A stretch of DNA of 64,000 nt from Solirubrobacterales bacterium (GCA_020438355.1 JAGQUT010000007.1:1-64000); one strand, 5' to 3'; shown: positions 25,881 to 34,825, numbered from the stretch's first letter. Translations and numbers: made by a program. The notes: generated by a model not told the origin, from the letters alone.

Positions 25881-26348
25881 ATGTTTTTGCTAATCGTGGG
25901 TTGCGGCCGAGTGGGTTCAAACCTGGCTCGTTCGATGCTGGCCGAAGGCCACACCGTTTCCTGTCTCGATCAGGATCCCGAGTCGCACGCCCGGCTCGAG
26001 GTCGGTCTCGACTGCTCCTGGGAGGAGGCCGGTGGCCAGTTCACCGTCGGAACCGCCCTCGAAACCCAGGCCCTCGAGGAAGCCGGAATCCAGGACGCCG
26101 ATGCATTTGTCGCAGCCACGAACGGTGACAATACGAACATCGTCATCGCTCAGATCGCGCAGCGCCGCTACAACGTGGACACGGTGATCGCCCGCATCCT
26201 CGACCCGCTCCGGGCCGAGTGGTACCGGGAACAGGGCCTCCGAACAATCTGCCCGACCAAGGTCGCGATCGAGATGCTCGAGGAGAAGCTTCGCGGGGTC
26301 GGCGAAACTTCCGGATCGCCGGCGACTTCAGGCGGAGGTGCGGGCTAG
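25881..26348 (+). CDS. trkA: TrkA-type potassium regulatory protein, RCK_N only (CeoB-like)
   Basis: 155 aa. RCK_N Rossmann domain with GCGRVGSNLARSML, a nucleotide-ribose Asp in CLDQD, and FVAATNGDNTN. It stops after about 140 residues in a Gly/Ser tail and lacks the RCK_C domain of full TrkA. This short form paired with a longer one matches the mycobacterial CeoB/CeoC pair. It probably gates a potassium transporter in response to NAD(H) or nucleotides. The next gene begins immediately at 26349. Confidence 0.9.
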   Translation: MFLLIVGCGRVGSNLARSMLAEGHTVSCLDQDPESHARLEVGLDCSWEEAGGQFTVGTALETQALEEAGIQDADAFVAATNGDNTNIVIAQIAQRRYNVDTVIARILDPLRAEWYREQGLRTICPTKVAIEMLEEKLRGVGETSGSPATSGGGAG

Positions 26349-27008
26349 ATGTATGTGATCGTCGCCGGAGCCGGGAAGGTTGGCGTCAACCTGACCCGCG
26401 AACTGCTTGAGCAGGGCCACGAGGTGACCCTGATCGAGAATCGGCGCCAGCGCTACCTGGGCGTGGAGCAGCTGCTCGAACACAACGTCCTTTACGGGGA
26501 CGCTTCAGAACTCTGGGTACTTGAGAGGGCGGGAATCGAAAGGGCAGACATGGTCATCGCCGTCACCGGAGACGACGAGGACAACATCCTGATCTGCCAG
26601 GTGGCAAAGGAGAAGTACGGGATCGATCGGATAATTGCCAGGGTCAACAACCCGAGCAACCGTGCGCATTTCGATCTGCTGGGAATTAAGCCGGTGGTTT
26701 CGGCAACCGAACTGATCCTGCGTCTTCTCGAGCATGAGGTCCCGCATCACAACCTGGTACACCTGCTTGACCTTGAGGAAGAGGAGATCGAGATCATCGA
26801 GATCCGGCTCGGTGCCAAGTCCCCGGTCGTGGGGAGGACGGTCGGGGAACTCAACACCCCGGACAACACCCTGGTCATCGCGGTAATCCGGGACGGCAGG
26901 GGAATGGTCCCCAATGCGAGCACCGTCTTCGAGGAAGGCGATGACATTCTCGCGGTCCTCGACCCTCAAAGGGAAGAGGAACTGAAGGCGCTTTTCACGG
27001 TCTCCTGA
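26349..27008 (+). CDS. trkA: TrkA-type potassium regulatory protein, RCK_N + RCK_C (CeoC-like)
   Basis: 219 aa. RCK_N (1-125: VIVAGAGKVGVNLTREL, VTGDDEDN) plus RCK_C (135-215: EIRLGAKSPVVGRTVGEL, ALVP-like VIRDGRGMVPN, EGDDILAVL). It starts on the base after the previous stop and is co-transcribed. With the short TrkA it should form a hetero- or homo-oligomeric ring on a membrane transporter; no TrkH/KtrB-type channel is in the window, so the Usp-tailed permeases upstream are the likely partners. Confidence 0.92.
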   Translation: MYVIVAGAGKVGVNLTRELLEQGHEVTLIENRRQRYLGVEQLLEHNVLYGDASELWVLERAGIERADMVIAVTGDDEDNILICQVAKEKYGIDRIIARVNNPSNRAHFDLLGIKPVVSATELILRLLEHEVPHHNLVHLLDLEEEEIEIIEIRLGAKSPVVGRTVGELNTPDNTLVIAVIRDGRGMVPNASTVFEEGDDILAVLDPQREEELKALFTVS

Positions 27009-27019
27009 GCAGGGCCATG

Positions 27020-27043
27020 AAAAAGTCCGGTCAGAGACCGGGC
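27020..27043 (-). terminator. Intrinsic terminator of tRNA-Gln
   Basis: On the minus strand, an 8-bp stem (27025-27032 with 27036-27043, one G-U pair, 3-base loop) is followed by TTTTT (27020-27024): a classic rho-independent terminator downstream of tRNA-Gln. The hairpin may also end the trkA transcript. Confidence 0.75.
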
Positions 27044-27049
27044 TGAAGG

Positions 27050-27120
27050 CTGCGGGGCAGGGACTCGAACCCCGATTTCACGGACCAGAACCGCACGAAT
27101 TACCATTATTCTACCCCGCA
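27050..27120 (-). tRNA. tRNA-Gln (CTG)
   Basis: 71 nt cloverleaf on the minus strand: acceptor TGCGGGG/CCCCGCA, T-arm GTTCGAGTC, and anticodon loop TTCTGGT giving anticodon CTG (27086-27088). The discriminator is G, as expected for tRNA-Gln. The 3' CCA is not encoded. Confidence 0.92.
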
Positions 27121-27205
27121 GCGGGTGACCGGAAGGATAACGACGAAGGCAGCCTGATGCACCTTCCCTCGATCCGTTCCGTTCAGGGTCGACCGGGCCT
27201 TCTGT

Positions 27206-27211
27206 TACCGT
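27206..27211 (+). promoter_or_regulatory. Leaderless -10 box for lipoprotein
   Basis: TACCGT, 7 bases before GTG 27219; favours that start over the in-frame GTG at 27210, which overlaps the box. Confidence 0.4.
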
Positions 27212-27218
27212 GATTCAC

Positions 27219-27893
27219 GTGCCCACCATCAGTTTGAAGCTCCGGCGGACGGCCGGTGTTGCCTTTGCTGTTGTCGCTCTAGGCATGGGCGTTGGTGCCT
27301 GTGGAGGCGGTGATGACGAGGAGACGCCGGCGCCAGTCACGGCTACGACGACCGAAGAGACAGTCACCCTCACCACCGATGAACTGATCAGTCAGGGTGA
27401 CGCGATCTGCGCCGAGGCGAACTCGGCCCTGGGTTCGATCGAGGCCTCGACTGCTGACGACACGACGAAGGCCAGCCAGGTCTCGGGCATCTATGACGGC
27501 ATCGCCCAGCAGTTGGGCGAGCTGGGCACTCCGTCCGACGGAGACCCGCCGAGCGACGTGATTGCCGCGGCCCAGGAGCTCGCCGACGGAACCGGAGATA
27601 CCACCTCGTTCCAGACCGCCGCCAGCGAGTACGGATTCACCGACTGCGCCGAAGCACCGGAGGCGGTCACCTACTCGACCGATTCGACCGCCACCGACAG
27701 CTCGACCGGTACCGATTCGACCGACACCTACGTACCGCCGGCCACCGATTCCACCGACACCTACGTACCGCCCACCACCACTGCGCCTCCGACGACGGGT
27801 GGTGGCGTCGCCCCGACCACGCCCGACACCGGAGGGTCATCAACCGGGGGCAGTTCGGGCGGCAGCTCTTCCGGCGGCATCGGTCCCGGCTGA
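27219..27893 (+). CDS. Secreted lipoprotein with Thr/Ser/Pro/Gly-rich tail
   Basis: 224 aa from GTG 27219. Signal peptide with lipobox GVGAC, a Thr-rich spacer, then a helical domain (about 50-145) with DAICAEANSALGSIEA and a later Cys in FTDCAEA that could form a disulfide. The last 80 residues are low-complexity, with a duplicated DSTDTYVPP unit and Gly/Ser ending. The domain pattern ICAEAN recurs in small actinobacterial lipoproteins of unknown function. The tail probably spans the cell wall. Confidence 0.7.
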   Translation: MPTISLKLRRTAGVAFAVVALGMGVGACGGGDDEETPAPVTATTTEETVTLTTDELISQGDAICAEANSALGSIEASTADDTTKASQVSGIYDGIAQQLGELGTPSDGDPPSDVIAAAQELADGTGDTTSFQTAASEYGFTDCAEAPEAVTYSTDSTATDSSTGTDSTDTYVPPATDSTDTYVPPTTTAPPTTGGGVAPTTPDTGGSSTGGSSGGSSSGGIGPG

Positions 27894-27896
27894 TCA

Positions 27897-27938
27897 CCGG
27901 TCAGCCCGGGGCGGCGAACCACCCCGGGCAATGACCGG
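27897..27938. terminator. Strong bidirectional hairpin terminator
   Basis: CCGGTCA-GCCCGGGG pairs with CCCCGGGC-(AA)-TGACCGG: 7+8 bp with a 2-base bulge and a 10-base loop, between the convergent lipoprotein and aminotransferase genes. Confidence 0.7.
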
Positions 27939-27955
27939 CAACTGAAGGCTTCGCC

Positions 27956-29341
27956 CTACGGGCGAGTGAGGTCCGAGGCCATCTCCTCGAAGACCTCGAC
28001 GTAGCGGTCCACGGCTTCATCCGTGTGGGTGACCGAGAGAGTCCATTCCTCTTCGCGGCCGGGGGTCATGAAGATTCCCCGGTTCATGTTGAACAGCCAG
28101 GCCAGTTCGCTCAGCTCGGCGTCCTGGTTGGCCTTGAAGGTCTCGTAGTCGTTTACGTGCTCGGTCGAGAAGGTGACGCAGCCCTTGGAGCCGATACCGA
28201 CCGTGTATCCGGGCAGGTTGTACTTGTCGACCACTTCGTTGCATCCAGCCAGGATGCGGTCATTCAGGTGATCGAGGGTCTTGTAGGCCTCCGCTGTCAT
28301 CACCTGTTCGAGGTTGGCCCGGGCGGCCGCCATGCAGAGCGGATTTCCGTTGTAGGTGCCAACCTGGTAGACGGATCCATCTTCGACGCAGGCCATTACC
28401 TCTTCGTTGCCGCCGATCGCGCCGACCGGGAAGCCTCCGCCGAGTGCCTTGGCCAGGGTGACCATGTCCGGCATCACACCGAACTTCTCCACTGCTCCAC
28501 CGGGGGCGATGGTGATGCCTGTCTTCACCTCGTCGAAGATCAGGACGACGCCGTGGCGGGAAGTGATCTCGCGTACCTCTTCGAGGTAGCCATCCTCCGG
28601 CAGGACGACGCCGAGGTTCATCATGGCTGCTTCCATGATCACGCAGGCAGGCAGGCGGCCTTCCTCCTTCATCTTCAGCATTCGGCGCTCCATGGCGCCG
28701 GCGTCGTTGAAGGGAACTGCAACGACCTGGTCGACGGTGGCCTGCGGGATTCCGGCACCGTAGGGGAGGGAGGCCAGGTTCTCGTGGTCGCCGATCTGGT
28801 CGTACTCGACACCGATCGAGACCATGACCGTGTCGTGATGGCCGTGGTAGGAGCCGAAGATCTTCATCACGTCATCGCGGCCGGTGTGGCCACGGGCAAT
28901 CCTGATCGCATCCATCGTCGCTTCGGAGCCGGAGTTCGTGTACCTCCACTTGGGGAGGCCCCAGCGGGCGGCGAGGTCGTTGCCGACCGCGATCGCATCC
29001 TCGGTCGGCGCCGCGAAGTGGGTGCCCTTCTGGTACCGGGCCTGGACAGCCTCGCCGATCAGCGGGTTGGCGTGGCCCTGGACCATCGAGCCGAAGCCGT
29101 TGTGGAAGTCGTACATCTCGTTGCCATCTACATCCCATACCTTCGGCCCGACACCTGACTCCATGTAGATCGGCCACGGTTCGCGCAGCTGGTAGGAGGA
29201 GGCGACTCCGCCCGAGAGGTGCTTGCTCGCACGTTCGAAAGTCTCTTTCGACTTCTGGGTGTTGGCGTTGAGTCGCTCTTCCTCGCGGAGCGTCAACTCC
29301 TTGATCCTGGTGCGGTCAAGCTGGATGGCGGTGGTGTTCAT
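27956..29341 (-). CDS. Class III PLP-dependent aminotransferase (GSA-aminomutase-like)
   Basis: 461 aa. Fold-type I class III features: SGSEATMDAIRIARGHTGRD, GSYHGHHD, LIFDEVKTG (cofactor Asp) and TLAKALGGGFPVGAIGG with the PLP-binding Lys. It is closest in pattern to glutamate-1-semialdehyde aminomutase and beta-amino-acid aminotransferases, but the extra ~25 N-terminal residues and absence of heme genes argue against hemL. Substrate unassigned. ATG has GGAG upstream. It stands alone, divergent from a secreted-protein gene. Confidence 0.85.
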   Translation of the reverse strand: MNTTAIQLDRTRIKELTLREEERLNANTQKSKETFERASKHLSGGVASSYQLREPWPIYMESGVGPKVWDVDGNEMYDFHNGFGSMVQGHANPLIGEAVQARYQKGTHFAAPTEDAIAVGNDLAARWGLPKWRYTNSGSEATMDAIRIARGHTGRDDVMKIFGSYHGHHDTVMVSIGVEYDQIGDHENLASLPYGAGIPQATVDQVVAVPFNDAGAMERRMLKMKEEGRLPACVIMEAAMMNLGVVLPEDGYLEEVREITSRHGVVLIFDEVKTGITIAPGGAVEKFGVMPDMVTLAKALGGGFPVGAIGGNEEVMACVEDGSVYQVGTYNGNPLCMAAARANLEQVMTAEAYKTLDHLNDRILAGCNEVVDKYNLPGYTVGIGSKGCVTFSTEHVNDYETFKANQDAELSELAWLFNMNRGIFMTPGREEEWTLSVTHTDEAVDRYVEVFEEMASDLTRP

Positions 29342-29459
29342 GCGGCTTCTCCTGACGTGTCTGGTCGGCCTGGTCTCCGTTCGGCTTCCCGGTTGCTCAT
29401 GTAAAGGTATCGCTCCACCGGTTAGGGTAAGGGCTCAATTCCTACGTAGGGGGGACGAA

Positions 29460-30197
29460 GTGGCTCATTCTGGTCTGTTGAAGGTGCGGGGAATCTCTGG
29501 GGCGGCGGTCGGATTGATCATCGCCCTGGTGCTCGGGTTGGCCCTGGCCGGGTCGATGATCGGCGCGCCGGAAGCGGGGGCGGCAAAGCTGACCGCCTGC
29601 GTGAACAAGAAGACCGGGGCGATGCGCCTGGTCTCCGGCAAGAAGGCAAAGAAGAAGTGCCCGAAGGGCTGGCGCAAGGTCACCTGGGAGAAGGACAAGG
29701 GCCGGAATGGCCTGCAGGTTGTCTCCGCGGACGGCAAAGTCGTGGGCATCCTGGTCGGAATGAGCCCCATCGGAACCGGCGTCAATGCCTACACCGTTCT
29801 TCGTAACGGGGGCATTTACTCGTTTCTCGGTGGCGGTCAGCTCTATCCGACTTCCGCAATGGGTTCGCTGCCCGAATTCAAGACAGCCGATTGCTCCGGC
29901 CCCGCTTACATCGGCCTGGACGGAGCGGTACCTGCGGGTACTCTTGATTTCTACAAGGGGCTTTTCGGGGGTCCGTTCCGACTCATCTTCCGGACCCTCT
30001 CGCCGCTTGGCCTCGGCCCGGCTTCTTCCTGGAAGTTCCAGGGGGTTACCGAGGATGTGCTGGTCGATATTCCCCTCTACGAGCTCCAGTCCGACGGAAC
30101 CTGCGACCCGAGCGATCCGACCTTCACTGGCACCCTGTTCCAGTTTGATTCCGAGGCCGCTCCACCGGATTTCAAGGGTCCCCTGAAGATCAGGTAA
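29460..30197 (+). CDS. Secreted protein with CVNKKTG cysteine module
   Basis: 245 aa from GTG 29460, which follows GGGGGGACGAA; the longer open frame from 29223 overlaps the divergent aminotransferase and lacks a ribosome site. Signal peptide ending at GAPEAGAAK. Residues 44-78 contain LTACVNKKTGAMRLV...KKCPKGWRKVTW, a two-Cys basic module common in secreted Thermoleophilia-type proteins. The rest is beta-rich with a second Cys pair (TADCSG, DGTCDPS). Function unknown. A TAGGGT box at 29423-29428 may be its promoter. Confidence 0.65.
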   Translation: MAHSGLLKVRGISGAAVGLIIALVLGLALAGSMIGAPEAGAAKLTACVNKKTGAMRLVSGKKAKKKCPKGWRKVTWEKDKGRNGLQVVSADGKVVGILVGMSPIGTGVNAYTVLRNGGIYSFLGGGQLYPTSAMGSLPEFKTADCSGPAYIGLDGAVPAGTLDFYKGLFGGPFRLIFRTLSPLGLGPASSWKFQGVTEDVLVDIPLYELQSDGTCDPSDPTFTGTLFQFDSEAAPPDFKGPLKIR

Positions 30198-30222
30198 TGA
30201 ACGTCGCGATGGAGTCGGCTGG

Positions 30223-32082
30223 CTAACTGTCGCCGGCCGGCTCCGTCCACGAGCTGTACAGCTTCGCGTAGCGGCCACCGGCGGCGAGCAGCTCGTCGTG
30301 GCTGCCGCTTTCGGCGATCCTTCCTGCCTCGAGGACGATGATCCGGTCGGCGCGGCGGATGGTCGAAAGGCGGTGAGCAATCACCACGGCTGTTCGTCCC
30401 TCCAGCACACCGTCCAGGGCCTGTTCGATGACCCTTTCGGTGCGGGTGTCAACGGCAGAGGTTGCCTCGTCGAGGATGAGGATCCTCGGTTCGGCCAGAA
30501 TCACCCGCGCAAAGGCGACCAGCTGACGCTGGCCCGAGGAAAGCTGGACTCCGCGCTCTCCGACCTCGGTCTCGAGTCCGTCACTCAGGCGCTCGATGAA
30601 CGGGGTGGCTCCGACCGCGTCGGCCGCCGCCGCGATGTCAGGTATGTCGGCATCGGGACGGCCGAAGGCGATGTTTTCGGCGATCGAACCCGAGAACAGG
30701 AAACCTTCCTGCGGAACGATGCCCATCTGGCTTCTTAGCGACCTCTGCCGGTAATCGGAAAGAGGCCTTCCGTCAATCAGGATTCGCCCCATCTGGGGAT
30801 CGTGGAATCTCGTGATCAGCTTGGCGAGGGTCGATTTACCGGCTCCGGTACTGCCGACCAGGGCGACCGTCTCTCCCGGCTCGATCTCGAAGTCGATCTT
30901 CTCTACCGCCCATCGGGGCACTGCGGCACCCTCCTCGACCGGGATCTCTCCCGACTCGGCCCGCACTTCGGGATCGTCGTAGCTGAAGGAAACCTGGTCG
31001 AAGGTGATCCGTCCTTCCAGTCTCGGGGGGTCGATCGCATCGGGCGAGTCGACGATCTCGGCTTCGGTGTCGAGCAGGGTGAAGATCTTGTCGAGCGCCG
31101 CCATGCCCTGCTGGTAGGTGGCGTATAACTGCGCCAGTTGCTGGATCGGGTCGAAGAAGAGCTGGAGGTAGCCGACGAACGAGATGACGATGCCGATCAT
31201 GATGTTGCCCTCGACGACCTGCCAGCCGCCGAAGAGCAGGATCGCAGCAGTGCCGACCGCGGTGAGCAGTTCCGTAGCCGGGAAGTAGCTGGCGTTCAGG
31301 TAGACGGTTGCCATGTTCGCCTTGCGATTCGCCTCGTTCAGCTCGGTCATGTGGGCGATGTGGCGCTCTTCCTGGCCGAAGGCCCTGACCACCCGGACTC
31401 CGCTCAGGGTCTCCTGGAGGTGGGATGTAACCTGGGCGATTCGTTCCCTGGTTTCCCTGAACGCGCCGGCCGAGTAGCGGCGGAATACCAGGCTGGTCAC
31501 GAGCAAGAGTGGCAGGACCGCGAATGTGACGAGTGCGAGGCGCCAGTCAAGAAGCAACAGGATCGCCACGACTCCGACCAGGGTCAGCATGTTTGCGAAG
31601 AGGGTGACGATGCCTTCGCTGATCAGCTGGTTCAGCGCCTCGATGTCATTGGTCATCCGGGAGATCAGGGTGCCTGGCCGGTTCCGGTTGAAGAATCCGA
31701 TCGACATGCGCTGGACATGCTTGAAAACCTGCTCGCGAAGGTCCTGAAGCACCCGGACTCCGACCCAGCCGACCAGCCAGGTCTGCAGCCATGACGTCAC
31801 CGCATTGACGACGATCGCGACGACGAAAAGCGCAACCGTCACATCGAGCGCGGAGATGTTCCCGGCCTCGATACCGGAGTCGATCGCCCGTCCCGCCAGG
31901 TAAGGAGGAGCGAGAGCACTGGCAGTCGAGGCGACGACGGCAAACGCCATGAAGATGATCCGGGTTCGGTAAGGACGGAGCAGGCCGAGGGTCCAGCGGA
32001 TCTTTCGGCCACGGCCCATCACGATCTCCCGATGCTCGCCACCGGAACGGGCCCCTTTTGTATTTACGCGGCGAAGCCTCAT
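30223..32082 (-). CDS. ABC exporter half-transporter, catalytic-site subunit
   Basis: 619 aa, six membrane helices (about 40-330) and an ATPase domain: Walker A GSTGAGKST, signature LSSGQ (one deviation from LSGGQ), Walker B LILDEATS with an intact catalytic Glu, and the H-loop IAHRLS. It pairs with the upstream half-transporter (4-base overlap). In heterodimeric exporters the deviant signature of one subunit faces the degenerate Walker B of the other, as seen here. Likely exports a lipid or drug-like substrate. The ATPase domain holds a ~15-residue acidic insertion (EVRAESGEIPVEEG). Confidence 0.9.
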   Translation of the reverse strand: MRLRRVNTKGARSGGEHREIVMGRGRKIRWTLGLLRPYRTRIIFMAFAVVASTASALAPPYLAGRAIDSGIEAGNISALDVTVALFVVAIVVNAVTSWLQTWLVGWVGVRVLQDLREQVFKHVQRMSIGFFNRNRPGTLISRMTNDIEALNQLISEGIVTLFANMLTLVGVVAILLLLDWRLALVTFAVLPLLLVTSLVFRRYSAGAFRETRERIAQVTSHLQETLSGVRVVRAFGQEERHIAHMTELNEANRKANMATVYLNASYFPATELLTAVGTAAILLFGGWQVVEGNIMIGIVISFVGYLQLFFDPIQQLAQLYATYQQGMAALDKIFTLLDTEAEIVDSPDAIDPPRLEGRITFDQVSFSYDDPEVRAESGEIPVEEGAAVPRWAVEKIDFEIEPGETVALVGSTGAGKSTLAKLITRFHDPQMGRILIDGRPLSDYRQRSLRSQMGIVPQEGFLFSGSIAENIAFGRPDADIPDIAAAADAVGATPFIERLSDGLETEVGERGVQLSSGQRQLVAFARVILAEPRILILDEATSAVDTRTERVIEQALDGVLEGRTAVVIAHRLSTIRRADRIIVLEAGRIAESGSHDELLAAGGRYAKLYSSWTEPAGDS

Positions 32083-33836
32083 GCCAGAACCTCCTTGTCT
32101 TCCGGCACGAAGAGCGGGTCCTCACCGGTTCCGCCGGTCAGGTCACGGAAGAGGGACGATCTGGCTTTCAGTTCGTCAATCGACCCCTGGTCAACGACCC
32201 TTCCCTGATCGATCAGGATCACACTGTCGGCCAGGGAGATGGTCGAGAGCCTGTGGCCGATCACGAAGGTCGTCCGACCACTCATCGCTTCGGCCAGTCC
32301 GGCCCGGATCTCCTGCTCGGTGGTAGCGTCAAGGGAGGAGGTCGCGTCGTCGAGAATCAGGATCCTGGGGTCGGCAAGCAGGGCACGGGCGATTGCGATC
32401 CGCTGGCGCTGGCCGCCGGAGAGGGTGAGGCCTCGTTCCCCGACCACCGTGTCGTAGCCGTCAAGCAGCGCCTCGATGAACTCCGAGGCTTGGGCCAGTC
32501 GAGCGGCCCTCTCGATCTCCTCCTGGCTGGCGCCGGCGCGGGCGTAGGAGATGTTGGTGGCGATCGTGTCGCTGAACAGGAAGCTGTCATCGGACACGTA
32601 GGCGATCTGGTGGCGCAGGGAGGGCAGATCGACATCCCGCAAATCGACCCCGTCTATCGAAACGCTTCCTTCGGTCGGGTCATAGAGCCTCGCGAGCAGG
32701 GCGGCGAGGCTGGTCTTGCCTGATCCGGACGGTCCGACGAGAGCCACCTTCGCTCCGGCCGGCACATCCAGGTCGACCCCGACCAGTGCGTCAGGGGCTT
32801 CCGGCCCGTAGCTGAGGGAGACAGCGTCGAATTTGACCGCACCGCCGCCCTCTGGCAGGGGCCGGGCGTTAGGCTTCGAAACCAGTTGGGGTTCGCGGTC
32901 GAGGACTTCGAACAGGCGATTTCCGGCAGCTATGGCCCGCTGGCCCATCCCCAGGGCCATGCCGATCGAACGGAGGGGTCCGGCGAGCATCAGGGCGTAG
33001 GTGTAGAAGGCGGTGAATTCACCGAGGTCGATACTGCCGTTCAGTACGAGGTGGCCGCCAACGAGGAGGACGAGAGCGGTGCCAATCTGGGGCAGGGCGC
33101 CGATCAGGGGGCTGAAGAAGGCCTGGATCCGGGTCGAGCGGATGCTCTGGTCAAAGAGACGGTCGACCGCGCCCTGGAACCGCTCGAACTGATGGTCCTC
33201 GCGGGCGAAAGCTTTGACCACCCGGATTCCGGTGACGCTCTCCTCGGCCTGCGCGGTCAGTTCGGCGACCCGCTGCTGAACTTCCTGCATCGCAGGACGC
33301 GACTGTCGTGTGTAGCGCAGCGCCGTGAAAACCATGATCGGTGCGGGCGCCAGTGCCATCAGCGCGAGCAAAGGGTTGATCACGACCATCACCGCGCCAG
33401 CCAGCAGCACCGTCAGCAAAGCCTGGCTGAAGAAGATCAGTCCGTACCCGAGAAAGAAACGAATCGCCTGGAGGTCGACCGTTGCGCGGCTCATCAACTG
33501 ACCCGTCTGGTTCCTGTCGAAGAAGCCCAGCTCCAGAATCATCAGGTGTTCGTAGACCTCCTGCCTGAGGTCGAACTCGACTGCCAGCGAAACACGCCCG
33601 GCGACGATCCGCCGGATCACGGTCAGCCCGAGACGAAGGACGGCAGCCAGCAGAACCGCACCGACCAGCAGGAGAAGCTGCTGCGTGTCGGCGTCGTCAA
33701 TGGCGTTGACAGAGAGTCCGACCAGCAAAGGGATGAGGACCGTCATGCCCATTGCCATCCAGGCGAAGACCATCGAACCCCAGAGGGTTCGACGATGGGG
33801 CCTGAGGAACCCCAGAAGTCTCCTGAAAGTCGGCAT
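32079..33836 (-). CDS. ABC exporter half-transporter, degenerate-site subunit
   Basis: 585 aa, six membrane helices and an ATPase domain with Walker A GPSGSGKTS, canonical signature LSGGQRQR and Walker B LILDDATS, in which the catalytic Glu is Asp. Together with its partner's LSSGQ this defines the non-hydrolytic site of a heterodimeric exporter of the BmrCD/TM287-288 type. First gene of a two-gene operon, with a leaderless -10 box at 33844-33849 and an inverted repeat further upstream. Confidence 0.9.
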   Translation of the reverse strand: MPTFRRLLGFLRPHRRTLWGSMVFAWMAMGMTVLIPLLVGLSVNAIDDADTQQLLLLVGAVLLAAVLRLGLTVIRRIVAGRVSLAVEFDLRQEVYEHLMILELGFFDRNQTGQLMSRATVDLQAIRFFLGYGLIFFSQALLTVLLAGAVMVVINPLLALMALAPAPIMVFTALRYTRQSRPAMQEVQQRVAELTAQAEESVTGIRVVKAFAREDHQFERFQGAVDRLFDQSIRSTRIQAFFSPLIGALPQIGTALVLLVGGHLVLNGSIDLGEFTAFYTYALMLAGPLRSIGMALGMGQRAIAAGNRLFEVLDREPQLVSKPNARPLPEGGGAVKFDAVSLSYGPEAPDALVGVDLDVPAGAKVALVGPSGSGKTSLAALLARLYDPTEGSVSIDGVDLRDVDLPSLRHQIAYVSDDSFLFSDTIATNISYARAGASQEEIERAARLAQASEFIEALLDGYDTVVGERGLTLSGGQRQRIAIARALLADPRILILDDATSSLDATTEQEIRAGLAEAMSGRTTFVIGHRLSTISLADSVILIDQGRVVDQGSIDELKARSSLFRDLTGGTGEDPLFVPEDKEVLA

Positions 33837-33843
33837 CCCTCTA

Positions 33844-33849
33844 ACTATA
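33844..33849 (-). promoter_or_regulatory. Leaderless -10 box for ABC exporter operon
   Basis: Minus-strand TATAGT, 7 bases before the ATG at 33836, in an AT-rich stretch. Confidence 0.5.
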
Positions 33850-33878
33850 CAAAATGAAGTATTGGACTCTCCGCACGT

Positions 33879-33923
33879 TGAGGTTGAAAAACACGCCAGA
33901 TAGCGCTCCGAGTTTCAACCTCA
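33879..33923. promoter_or_regulatory. Inverted repeat, candidate operator
   Basis: Perfect 11-bp inverted repeat TGAGGTTGAAA (33879-33889) and TTTCAACCTCA (33913-33923) with a 23-bp gap, inside the divergent promoter region of the ABC exporter and the methyltransferase. Centre-to-centre spacing of 34 bp (about three turns) suits a looping or tetrameric repressor. Confidence 0.45.
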
Positions 33924-33963
33924 TCGCGTTACGAACCTGGCGATCACATCGGACCGTCCCCTC

Positions 33964-33969
33964 TAGAGT
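33964..33969 (+). promoter_or_regulatory. Leaderless -10 box for methyltransferase
   Basis: TAGAGT, 7 bases before GTG 33977; it decides that start over upstream in-frame codons. Confidence 0.5.
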
Positions 33970-33976
33970 GCCCGGC

Positions 33977-34825
33977 GTGGACAAGGCTGCCGTGAACCTC
34001 TTGATCTGCCCGCACTGCGGGGGCGACCTTCGCGAGAACGGCGCCTCCCTGATCTGTTCGAAGGGGCACACGGCGAACATCGCGAGGCAGGGCTACGTCA
34101 GTCTTCTCGGCCGCGATTCCGGCACCCATACGGCCGATTCCGCCGAAATGATCGCCGCCCGCGAGCGATTCCTGGACCGGGACCACTTCTCACCGCTCTT
34201 TGACGTGGTCCGCGATATGTCTGCCGGGGCCAGTGACGGTGCCGTACTCGATATCGGCTCGGGGACCGGCCATTACCTCGCGCTGGCCCTGGATGCCAAC
34301 CCCGGGGTGCCGGGTATCGGGGTCGACAACTCGAAGTACGCCGCGCGGCGAACAGCCCGGTGTCACGAGCGGGCAACCGCCGTCGTCGCCGACATCTGGG
34401 ATTCGATCCCGGTGAGAGATGAAGCAGCGACTTTGATGCTGAACGTGTTCGCTCCCCGCAACGGGGATGAGATGGAGCGCATCCTGGCGCCTGACGGCAT
34501 CCTGATCGTCGTCACTCCGCAGTCCCGGCACTTGAACGAGCTAATCGACCGCTTCGGGATGGTCTCCGTGGACCCCGACAAGGAGGAGCGACTCGAACGG
34601 TCGCTGGGGGCGCTGGCGGAACTTTCGGAGTCACGTGAACTCGAGTGGACGATGGCCCTGGACAGGGAGTCGGTACGGGATCTGGTCGCAATGGGCCCGA
34701 GTGCTGGGAGAATGGCGGAGGATGATCTGGATGCAGCGATACAGGCACTGGACGAGGTGACGTCGGTTACGGCCGCGGTCACCGTCACAAAGACAAGCAG
34801 CGAAGGCAGCGAGGAGAGGGAATGA
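33977..34825 (+). CDS. RlmA-like 23S rRNA guanine-N1 methyltransferase
   Basis: 282 aa from GTG 33977; the open frame continues upstream to 33854 but those residues are unlike the family and cross the putative operator and promoter. N-terminal zinc finger (C11, C14, C27, H31), then NIARQGYVSLL and a Rossmann methyltransferase domain with the SAM loop LDIGSGTGHYLALAL. This layout is that of RlmA(I)/RlmA(II), which methylate G745 or G748 of 23S rRNA; TlrB-type members give macrolide resistance. Its stop overlaps the sulfatase-like gene (ATGA). Confidence 0.85.
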   Translation: MDKAAVNLLICPHCGGDLRENGASLICSKGHTANIARQGYVSLLGRDSGTHTADSAEMIAARERFLDRDHFSPLFDVVRDMSAGASDGAVLDIGSGTGHYLALALDANPGVPGIGVDNSKYAARRTARCHERATAVVADIWDSIPVRDEAATLMLNVFAPRNGDEMERILAPDGILIVVTPQSRHLNELIDRFGMVSVDPDKEERLERSLGALAELSESRELEWTMALDRESVRDLVAMGPSAGRMAEDDLDAAIQALDEVTSVTAAVTVTKTSSEGSEERE

